Below are positions 37,647-46,000 of a stretch of DNA of 64,000 bases, one piece after another (the stretch's first letter is position 1; each line of letters opens with the position of its first letter). The stretch covers positions 13,687 to 77,686 of the forward strand of contig CAWHHZ010000015.1 of assembly GCA_963829355.1 (NCBI GenBank). The letters are read 5' to 3'. Under the pieces are notes generated by a model, which made no database searches, was not told the DNA's origin, and saw only the letters and a program-made list of their open reading frames with translations. The stretch comes from CAWHHZ01 sp963829355 (lineage in GTDB: Bacteria > Acidobacteriota > Thermoanaerobaculia > Gp7-AA8 > JAHWKK01). The translations under genes and the position numbers were made by a program.

Positions 37647-39839
37647 ATGAAGCAGCTTCTTCCCATCATCCTTCTCCTTGCGGTTCCTGCACTGGCTCAG
37701 GTTCATCCGCCCGATCCCCAGGGCGGCATTCCCGTCTCTCCGGCACCGTCTCCACTGCCGATCGATGGCGCGATCGGTACGGACGGTGAGCACTATTTCA
37801 TTGCGTGGAGCGGGACCCTCGGCGACATCCATGGGACGCGGGTCTCCCCCACCGGCGCCATTCTCGATCCGGAAGGGATCGTGATTGCGCCGACGTACGA
37901 GCGCGACGAAGCTCCTGTCGTCGTCTCGCGTGGCGAGAACTGGATCGTGTTCTATTCTGCCGGTCGTATCGGGACCAGGGTGGCGGAGGTTCTGTCGTCC
38001 GGTGCGGTTCCGCGGGGTCGGACGCTGGGAAGAGTGCGAGTCACTGACGCGGTCGAAGTGGCTGGCGTCGTGCGAGCAGCGGTAACGCAGTATGACGAGT
38101 ACTGGTCCCCCACCGTACACTGGGCGAAGCTCAGCGATGACCTGGAGATCGTCGACGAGACACCACTGACCACGGCGGTGTCCGAGAACCCCAAGGCCGC
38201 GACTGATGGTCGCTCCTCCTTTGTCGTCTGGAACGAGCAGGAGGGTGAGGACAAGATCCTTCGCTTCGCGCTGATCGGTGTCGACGGCCAGGTGATCGCG
38301 ACGGCAGAGCTGGCTCGAGAGCCGTCCAGCTCCACGCACGGGTTTCCCGGATTCGACGCGGATGTAGCGTGGAACGGGAATCGGTTTCTCGTCGTCTGGC
38401 GTCAGCACGGCATTCAGGCGGCGAGTTACGACCCGCAAAGTGGAAACATGGGTACGTTCGCGATGAGTGAAGAAGAAACCTCCACCCAGCCATCGATCGC
38501 AGCGGCCGGTGGCGAGGCGATCGTCACCTGGTCGCACGGAGGTGAGTTCGTCGGGGCGCGCCTCATTTCGGAGACCGTTGTGGACCGGTTCCCACTGACT
38601 GACGGCCAGGTATCAGCAGTTGCCACAAATGGAGACAACTTCCTCATGATCGCGGGTGGGATGGCGAGACTCATCGAGACCTCGGTGACCCCGCCCCGCA
38701 TCAATCCCTCCTACCCGGTGACCTACGGTTTTCGGTCGCAGCCGCGTCCGGAGATCGTCGTCGGCGACACCATACTCCTGACGCTACCGGAGACCGATCA
38801 CCTCGAGGCGTGGCGATTCACACGCGATGGCAAAAGGCTCGACCCGGCAGATCAGCCGATCGTGATCGACCAGATCGACCTGGAGTACCCGAAGCACGTC
38901 GCAAAAACGTCCAGCACCGACCAATACCTGCTTGCCTGGAACAGAGAGGAAGAGGTCCCTTCGTGGTTTGGCGAGGAAGACGTCGTAGGCCTCCGCGTCT
39001 CCCATGACGGCACTATTCTCGACGCCGAGCCGTTCGTCATCGTTCCTGCGACAGAAGGCCTGCCATGCAGAGTCCAGAGTGTCGCGTCAGATGGCTCCGA
39101 GTTTCTCGTCGCCTACGCGTGCACCCGCACGGCGGAATTCTTCCTGCCGGCGCTTCTCCGCACGGCGAGGGTGAGCGCAGAGGGCGAGGTGCTGCGAATC
39201 GATGATGAACCGATCGTACCGCACGAGTACTCGCAGACCGACAGTTCGATCGTGTGGACAGGAACGGCTTACCAGCTCGCGTGGAATCAGCATCTCAACC
39301 TCCCCCCCTTCTTACCTCACAGTCCGCCCGCGACCTACGAAGTGCGAACGGTCCAGCTCGACAGAAGTGGCGAGCTGATCGACGGGACTCTCCACACACT
39401 CTCAGGCGTGATGGAGAACTCCGAGGAACTCGTCAATCCCGATGTGGCGACGAACGGACAACACGTGCTGGTGGCGTGGTCCGCCGGTGCAGAGCTGTTG
39501 TCCCTCGACGGGGTTCCGTCACGGTCTTTCTCTTTCGATGAACAGCTGCCTGACGTCAAGGCGATCTGGACGGGCGGCGACTACTTTCTCTGGGCCCCCG
39601 ACACCCGACGAGTCACGCGGATCGATCCTTCAGCCGCAGCCACGCATCTTTCCACGAGCGAGCTCTTCGACGCCGAGGGGACGCCGCTGCTCGGAGGCGT
39701 CGCCCCACTCTATGGATCACGCCTTCTGATGACCTACACGACGCGATGGACGCCGCGACCGCAAGCTCACTCCGAGTTCCTGGAGCGTGCGTACTACCGG
39801 ATCACCGGCGGAGTACGCCGACGGGGCGTTCGAAGGTAG
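37647..39839 (+). CDS. Secreted beta-repeat protein with Arg-rich C-terminus
   Basis: A 730-residue exported protein (signal MKQLLPIILLLAVPALA). It has repeated 50-60-residue units of the type 'dGehYFIAWSG ... GTRVSPTGAILDPEG', suggesting a beta-propeller-like structure as in many acidobacterial secreted proteins of unknown role. It ends GGVRRRGVRR. No Shine-Dalgarno is visible; the bases just before the ATG (ATCACCTCCGT) instead look like the anti-Shine-Dalgarno. It shares its architecture with the protein at 49253-51433. Confidence 0.75.
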   Translation: MKQLLPIILLLAVPALAQVHPPDPQGGIPVSPAPSPLPIDGAIGTDGEHYFIAWSGTLGDIHGTRVSPTGAILDPEGIVIAPTYERDEAPVVVSRGENWIVFYSAGRIGTRVAEVLSSGAVPRGRTLGRVRVTDAVEVAGVVRAAVTQYDEYWSPTVHWAKLSDDLEIVDETPLTTAVSENPKAATDGRSSFVVWNEQEGEDKILRFALIGVDGQVIATAELAREPSSSTHGFPGFDADVAWNGNRFLVVWRQHGIQAASYDPQSGNMGTFAMSEEETSTQPSIAAAGGEAIVTWSHGGEFVGARLISETVVDRFPLTDGQVSAVATNGDNFLMIAGGMARLIETSVTPPRINPSYPVTYGFRSQPRPEIVVGDTILLTLPETDHLEAWRFTRDGKRLDPADQPIVIDQIDLEYPKHVAKTSSTDQYLLAWNREEEVPSWFGEEDVVGLRVSHDGTILDAEPFVIVPATEGLPCRVQSVASDGSEFLVAYACTRTAEFFLPALLRTARVSAEGEVLRIDDEPIVPHEYSQTDSSIVWTGTAYQLAWNQHLNLPPFLPHSPPATYEVRTVQLDRSGELIDGTLHTLSGVMENSEELVNPDVATNGQHVLVAWSAGAELLSLDGVPSRSFSFDEQLPDVKAIWTGGDYFLWAPDTRRVTRIDPSAAATHLSTSELFDAEGTPLLGGVAPLYGSRLLMTYTTRWTPRPQAHSEFLERAYYRITGGVRRRGVRR

Positions 39840-39997
39840 TTTCACGTTCACTCGGTGGGTGCTTCCGCAGACATCACTCATAATCTCGCAGGTGGTGCCA
39901 GGTCTTCGCTTTTCGGTCTTGTGCACGAGAGGTGGACTCTCACCATGGTTAGTAGTTAGCCAGTCTCACCTACGCTGCTCAGGAGGCACCCAGTCAG

Positions 39998-40228
39998 ATG
40001 TGCAAGACGACACGATTGGGGACCGTGCTGCAAAAGCACCTCGGTCAGAAAGTGACCGTGAAACTGAGCTCGAGTGATGAGCTCACCGGGAAGGTCGAGG
40101 CGGTGGGAGAGCACGTCGCCCACCTCTCCGAGCTGGGGCGGAAAAGAGTTCTTCGACGGAGCGATCGATCTCGAAGAGATCTCCGCCGTGATTGTCCGGG
40201 CCCGCGAGCAGAAAACAGGAGTCGCTGA
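39998..40228 (+). pseudogene. Small LSm/Hfq-fold-like protein, frameshifted
   Basis: The frame starting at ATG 39998 (AGGAGG upstream) reads LGQKVTVKLSSSDELTGKVE then AVGEHVAHLSEL, an Sm1-like motif. The expected Sm2-like part (EFFDGAIDLEEISAVIVRAR) continues in the next frame, so one base is missing or added near 40138. Repaired, it gives a single LSm-type domain of about 75 residues. The annotated end is approximate: the shifted frame runs into the double-hairpin repeat at 40229. RNA binding is possible but unproved. Confidence 0.6.
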
Positions 40229-40280
40229 GGGGGGGTCGGGCCTCCAGCCACGACTCGCGGTGGGCTCCAGCCCGCCGCAA
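40229..40280. repeat. Double-hairpin repeat, copy B
   Basis: Reverse orientation relative to copy A: GGGGGTCGGGCCTCCAGCC followed by a second palindrome GGTGGGCTCCAGCCCGCC. It lies exactly between the convergent LSm-like gene (plus) and the small membrane protein gene (minus), a position suited to a bidirectional terminator or REP element. Confidence 0.7.
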
Positions 40281-40310
40281 GACCGTCCGTTCGCACAAAG
40301 GGAAAGAACG

Positions 40311-40607
40311 TCAGTGGATTTGCAATCCACCCCCGGCGACGAAGAGCGCGGAGCAAAGGCCTCCGGCGAAGACCTCCCACGATCAGACCGATCAGTGCAC
40401 CGCGACCAAACGGATGCCGCGAGACCCGGAGCCACATCACCGCCATCGTGACGATCGCTCCGTAGATCACGATGATCAGGGTCAGGCCGATCGCGCCGGA
40501 GTCGCCCGCGATCAGACCAGCGAACAGGCTGAGAAACAGAACCACCCCGGTCGCGCACTGAGACCCCCGAGCACAGAAATCAGCTGATTCTTGGTCGACC
40601 GCTCCAT
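40311..40607 (-). pseudogene. Small three-helix membrane protein downstream of the Tes-like gene, frameshifted
   Basis: ATG 40607 (AAGGAG upstream) starts MERSTKNQLISVLGG. After an inferred one-base shift near 40555 the sequence continues as two helices (VVLFLSLFAGLIAG and IGLTLIIVIYGAIVTMAVMW). After another shift near 40375 it ends with a third (VFAGGLCSALFVAGGGLQIH) and TGA at 40311-40313. Repaired length is about 98 residues. No family recognised. Its start lies five bases from the stop of the radical SAM gene, so it belongs to that operon. Confidence 0.55.
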
Positions 40608-40611
40608 CTGG

Positions 40612-42021
40612 TCATCTCCTTCGCTGAACGATCGGTTCGAGTCGTGTCTGTTCCAGATCGTCCCTGTAGAACAGATTGTACGTGTCGAACGGAATGATCC
40701 GCCCATCCGGGTGAGCGATGTGAATGCAGCTCTTCTTGATCGATCGGAGGTCGAAGGCATCGGCATCGATGAACTCGAGGATCAGAACGCGAAACAGATC
40801 TCCGTAGCTGACCGGCCGGGAGGAGCTGACGCCGGGAAGACAACAGAGGAGCTGGCTGAGCCGCGGCGAGCGATCCTCTTCGGACAATCCGGTCGAGAAC
40901 AGCCGCACGAACTCGTCCCGCATCGACTCTGGTCCTTCGAAGACGATCGTGTTCCTGCTTCCGTCGATCAGGACGTCCCGATCGACGAGAGACGTGAGCG
41001 CGACGCCGGCGCCCTCATGCTTCAGCGCGTAAGCCATGCAGAGTGCGTCGGGATGGCAGGGGACCGGAATCAGATCCTCCGGACGGAACAAATCAGTCTG
41101 ATCGAGAATCCGCCGTCGAACCTCGGTCAGCGTCAGGCGGTGCTGCTCGGGGTCGTGTCCATCGGTCCTGCCGGCGACCTGTACTGGCTGGATCGTGACG
41201 CCGCGCACGCACGGCTGCGCGATCGCAAAGTCGATCAGTTCACCGATCTCGTCGTCGTTCACACCGCGCTGGACTGTCATCACGAGAGTCGTCGACAGAT
41301 CGAGCTCATTCAGTTTCGCAAGTGCCTGCTGGTGGAGCTCGGCCAATGATGCTCCCCGATCTGTTGGAGGGCATCGTCCCGGAAGGAGTCGAACTGCAGA
41401 TAGATCTCGAAACCGGGTGCGTACGTTGCGAGACGTTCTGCAAACCCCGGCTCCCGGGCGATCCGGACGCCATTGGTATTGACCATCAGATGACGGATCG
41501 GCCGTCGCCTCGCCGCATCGAGTATCTCGAAGAACCGAGAGGGTGAATCGTCGGCTCACCGCCAAGAGATCTGAACGATGTCGGGCTCTCCCTCGTTGTC
41601 GACGATGGCATCGAGCATCCGTTCGATCTGATCGAGGGGTCGGTGGTTCGATCGCTCGGGACCACTCGAGGCGTAGCAGACCGGACACCGCAAGTTGCAC
41701 GAGTCCGTGATCTCGACGAGTGTGAGGCAGCTGTGCTGCTCATGGTCGGGACAGAGACCACAATCGTAGGGGCAGCCGTATTTGATCGGCGTGTTGCGCC
41801 TCAGAGGCATCTCGGGCTTTCTTGATGAAAATCTCTCTGCACTGGCGGTAGTAGTCGACGTCGTCGGCGACGAGCACGCGCTGCGACCCGTGCTCGAAAC
41901 AGTGCTTCAGCATCCAGACGCGTTCGTCCTCGAAGACGATCTTCGCGTCGACCTTCTGAAAGCACGTGGCGCAGATCGACACCGCAGCGTCGTAGTAAAG
42001 ATACGGTCGCGTCAGTGTCAT
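40612..42021 (-). pseudogene. Radical SAM enzyme of the tetraether lipid synthase (Tes)/MJ0619 family, frameshifted
   Basis: About 470 residues in five frame segments. The N-terminal CxxC (ICATCFQK) and the CPYDCGLCPDHEQHSCLTL segment are followed by the radical SAM motif CNLRCPVC, then GGEPTIHP, NTNGVRIA and a C-terminal end with KKSCIHIAHPDGRIIPFDTY. This layout matches the family containing archaeal tetraether lipid synthase and the MJ0619 pterin methyltransferase. Inferred indels lie near 41815, 41570, 41550 and 41350; each repair restores family motifs, for example removing one T gives QISGGEP. The gene follows an Lgt paralogue by four bases with GAGGTGA as ribosome site. Reaction: coupling of lipid tails, or methylation; not decidable here. 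Confidence 0.75.
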
Positions 42022-42025
42022 GCAG

Positions 42026-42757
42026 TCACCTCGAGTCTCCTGCGTCTCGTGTCAGAATCACGCCGTAGCATGCGAGTCCCAGCAGGCATGCGATCTGGAT
42101 TGCACTGAGTCCGCCGGCGAGTGCGGGAGGTTCCGGCTTGAGAAAATCACAAAGAAAGCGAAACAGAAGATAGCCGGCGAGAAACACGATGAACTTGTCT
42201 CCCCGTTGCCCTCGTGCCCGGATGATCGTCGCCAGCAGAAGCAATGCCGCGATGGCCACGATCTCGTAGAGCGCAACGGGATGCCTCGGGATTCCGTCAG
42301 CTCCCGCGACCGCCCACGGAAGTGAGGTAGCCTCGCCCCCCGTGCCGTCTGCGGACCGAGTCACGAAGCATCCGATCCGGCCGATCATGATGCCTACACC
42401 GAGTGGCACCACGAGCTCGTCCCCGGTCGAGACGCGGATACCGCGCCGCGCCTTGATGGCCTCGACCGCGGCCCACCCTCCGAGAAGTGCCCCGACGATC
42501 GTCTTGCCGAAAACGACGCGACCGGCACTGAGACCCTGCAGAGCGATGACGGGATCTCCGAGGAACGCCAGAACACGGGATCCCACCATTGCTCCCAGAC
42601 CTGCCGCAGTCAGAATTACAAAGCGATCGTCGCCACCGAGAGCGTCACCGCGCCGGTTGCGAACGATCATGAACAGCGAGATGCCACACAGGTACCCGAG
42701 CCCCTCGAAGGCGAGATGGACCCATTGAGCCCGCACTGCGATGTCGGGTGCCACCAT
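42026..42757 (-). CDS. Lgt-like (prolipoprotein diacylglyceryl transferase family) membrane protein
   Basis: A 243-residue polytopic membrane protein related to Lgt. Family segments are GVGIMIGRIGCF and the PRHPVALYE motif. The Lgt signature around the catalytic Arg and Asn (GRIGNFxNGE) reads GRIGCFVTR here, so the conserved Asn and following Glu are lost. That argues for a paralogue with another lipid-related job rather than housekeeping Lgt. It is operonic with the Tes-like radical SAM gene. The start ATG 42757 lacks a clear Shine-Dalgarno. Confidence 0.82.
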   Translation of the reverse strand: MVAPDIAVRAQWVHLAFEGLGYLCGISLFMIVRNRRGDALGGDDRFVILTAAGLGAMVGSRVLAFLGDPVIALQGLSAGRVVFGKTIVGALLGGWAAVEAIKARRGIRVSTGDELVVPLGVGIMIGRIGCFVTRSADGTGGEATSLPWAVAGADGIPRHPVALYEIVAIAALLLLATIIRARGQRGDKFIVFLAGYLLFRFLCDFLKPEPPALAGGLSAIQIACLLGLACYGVILTRDAGDSR

Positions 42758-42850
42758 GTATGTCCGAGATATCTCACAAGCCGGAGAGGACCTTCGCGGC
42801 CGCAAGCAGCGAAGCCACGAGCCGTAGATACGGCGAAACCCGGACCAGAC

Positions 42851-42900
42851 CGGGGGTCGGGTCTCCAGGCCCGATCCTGCGGGGCTCCAGCCCCCGCAAA
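42851..42900. repeat. Double-hairpin repeat, copy C
   Basis: GGGGGTCGGGTCTCCAGGCC plus a second palindrome GCGGGGCTCCAGCCCCCGC. Same orientation as copy B. Together with copy D it makes an inverted pair about 90 bases apart upstream of the Lgt-like gene. Confidence 0.75.
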
Positions 42901-42990
42901 GCCGAAGCGCCAAAGAATGGAAGCAGAGGAACCTCACCGTGTTGCGCCGTTGGCTCAGGTCGGGATCTTTGGTCTCTTTCAGACGCTTGC

Positions 42991-43043
42991 TTTGCGAGGG
43001 GCTGGAGCCCCCGCGAGTCGGGCCTGGAGACCCGACCCCCAAA
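42991..43043. repeat. Double-hairpin repeat, copy D
   Basis: GCGAGGGGCTGGAGCCCCCGC followed by the GGGCCTGGAGACCC palindrome and a C run, the inverse of copy C. It abuts the stop codon of the large sensor kinase (stop at 43044-43046), a terminator-like position. Confidence 0.75.
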
Positions 43044-46000
43044 CTAGGACTCACCCGTCAGCGTATTCAGTGCCTCGCGGAGACCCTGCGATGACAGCGG
43101 CTTCACCAGGTGACCATCGAACCCCGCCTCGGAGGTCTTGCGGCGTTCCTCTTCCTGTCCCCAGCCGGTCAGGGCGGCGATCGGGATGTCCCTGCCCCAG
43201 TCTTTCTTTCGGATCGCGTCGAATGTTTCGTAGCCATTCATTCCCGGCATACCGAGATCGAGCAGAATGAGGTCCGGGTTCCGCTCCTTGCCTTTCTCCA
43301 GGGCATCTTCTCCGCTGAAAGCAACCTCGACCTCGTGCCCGTCGCGAGAGAGAAGCTTCGCGATCAGGGTCGCGGCATCTTCATTGTCGTCGACGACGAG
43401 GATGCGGAGCACTCCACGTTCGTCGTCGGAACGGCCGGGTTTCGGAGCCTGCTCCGTCGCCGCCGGCTGATCCGCAAGCGGCAGGCTGACCGTAAAGGTG
43501 CTTCCTTTTCCTTCTTCGCTTTGCACCTCGACTGTGCCGTCATGCAGTTCGACCAGCGATCGTACGAGCGTCAACCCGATCCCCAGACCGCTGTGCCGCC
43601 TGTCCAGCGGCTCCATCTGAGCGAAGATCTCGAAGATCCGCTCGCGCATCTCCTCCGGAATTCCGATCCCGCGATCCTCCACCGCGACCTTCACCCGGTC
43701 ACCGTCCACCCGTGCCTTCACGTTGATCCTGGAACCCTCCGGCGTGAACTTGATCGCGTTCGACAGCAGATTGGAGAAGACCTGCGACAGTCTCATCTCG
43801 TCCCCGTCGATCGGAATGTCCTGATCGGGAAGATCGAGATCGATCTGCTGGCCGGATTGATCGAACATCGGTCTCACCGTTTCCATCGAGGAGGACAGGA
43901 CCGATTCGAGATCGATCACATCGCGCTGCAGGGCGATCTTGCCTCGGGTGATCCGTGACAGGTCGAGGAGATCATCGACGAGACGGATCAACTGCGACGT
44001 CTGACGCTCCATGATCGCGAGCACATGGCGCACCGTCTCGGCGTCTGTCTCCTTCGGATCGGAAAGAAGCTCGACGCTGGTGCGGATCGGTGCGAGCGGG
44101 TTCCTCAGCTCGTGGGCGAGGGTCGCGAGGAACTCATCCTTTCGCCGGTCCGCTTCCTTGAGCTTCTGCTCCATCACCATCTGTTCGGTGATGTCCGTAT
44201 TCGTTCCGAACCACCGGATGATCTTTCCATCGTCATCGCGGATCGGCATTGCCCTCGACAGGAACCAGCCGAACTCGCCATCGCGGGAGCGCAACGGGAA
44301 GATGTCTTCCCACTCGATCCCCTTCTCGACGTGTTCTCGGAACTTCTCGACCACACGCTCGACGTGGTCTGGATGGTGAACTTCCTGCCATCCCCAACCC
44401 TCCATATGTTCGAGAGTCGTTCCCGTGTAATCGAACCATCTCTTGTTGTACCAGAAGATCCATCCGGACGCGTCCGCGATCCACGCCAACTGCGAGATGT
44501 TGTCCGCGAGCGTTCGGAACCGTTCCTCACTTTCACGTAGCGCCGCCTCGGCCTTTTTGAGGATCGTGATGTCCTGGATCGTGGCTACCGTGTACATGGG
44601 CTGATCCTCGCCACTCAGCATCAGCGTGCCGCTGACGAGCACCCACACGATCTCGCCATCCTTGCGGATGTATCGTTTCTCGCTCTGCCAACGTCTCTCG
44701 TCACCCGAGTGGACTGCCTCGATTCGCGCCAGGTCCTCCTCGCGGTCATCGGGATGGGTCAGATCGCTGAAGCTCATCTCAAGAAGCTCGTCCGAGCTGT
44801 AGCCGGTGATTTCACAGAAGCGCCTGTTGACGCGGAGGAACTGGCCCGTTTTCACGTCGGCCTGTGCCTTGCCGCTCCCTGCGAGCTCGAAGATCGTGCG
44901 GTACTCACGCTCGCTGCGGGCAAGGCGCTCCTCCGCCTCACGACGGGCGGAGATGTCCTGGATCAGGGCGTAATAACCGATTGGCCGCTCGCGCGAACCG
45001 TCGAAGTGTGGGATGTAGTCGACCTGAACGTGTCGTGTCCTTCCCCTGGAGTATGGAAGGGTTCCGGTCCACGAGACCTCTTCGCCCGAGAGTGCCCGGT
45101 GGATATTCTTCCGGATCTGGTCGTATGCTTCCTCTCCGAGCACGTCACGGACGGTGCGACCGACGACCTGCTTCGCATCGACGCCGAACCACGTCTCGTA
45201 GGTGGCGTTTGCGAACCGATAGATTTCCTGGTCGTCCACGTACGCAATCAGGACCGGCAGGGAGTTCGTGATCAGACGAAGCTGGCTCTCCTGGTCGCGA
45301 ACTTTCTGCTCCGCCTCCTTGAGCTCGGTCACGTCGTGGAACGTGGCCACGATGCCGGCGATCCGGTCATCGTGGGTTCGATACGGATGAATGCGTCGGA
45401 GATAGCATCGTCCTTCCCGCGTCTCCACCTCACGATGAATCTCACGCAGGTCCTTCAGAACCTTCGAAGCATCCTCGGCGAGTGAATCGTCCTCGAACTT
45501 CTTCTCGATCTCGTCGACCGGTTTGCCGATGTCGGTACTGGACAGATGAAAGCGATCTACAGCTTCCGGAGTGAACGTTCGGGTCCTGAGGCTGCGGTCG
45601 AGAAAGACCACGGGCATCTTCGTGCTGGCGATCAGGTTGTCGAGATCATTGTTGGCGGACTCGAGCTCGCCGATCTTTTCCTCCAACTGAGCATTCAGCG
45701 TCGTGAGCTCTTCGTTGAGCGACTGAAGCTCCTCTTTCGACGCCTCGAGCTCCTCCGAGCCCGCCTGCAGCTCTTCGTTCGCCGACATCGCTTCTTCGTG
45801 CGTGGTGCGAAGCACCTCGTAGGCGTTCTCGAGCTCTTCGATCGTCGCGTTCAGCTCCGAACGTGTCTCGTGAAGCTCTGCCTCGAGCTCAGGTACGACT
45901 TCTTCACCCTTCGCGTCGACCTCGATGGAGGATGAGCTCGGTGGGAGGGAGGGCGATCGAACGTCTTCCTCGAGGTAAACGAACAGGAGCGTGTTGCCGT

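Noticed and set aside
42026..42757. Housekeeping Lgt
   Set aside because: The key Asn and Glu of the Lgt signature are absent although the fold and PRHPxxLYE motif remain.
42758..43043. Repeats C and D as ends of an insertion sequence
   Set aside because: Only 90 noncoding bases lie between them and single copies occur elsewhere, so they look like REP/BIME elements.
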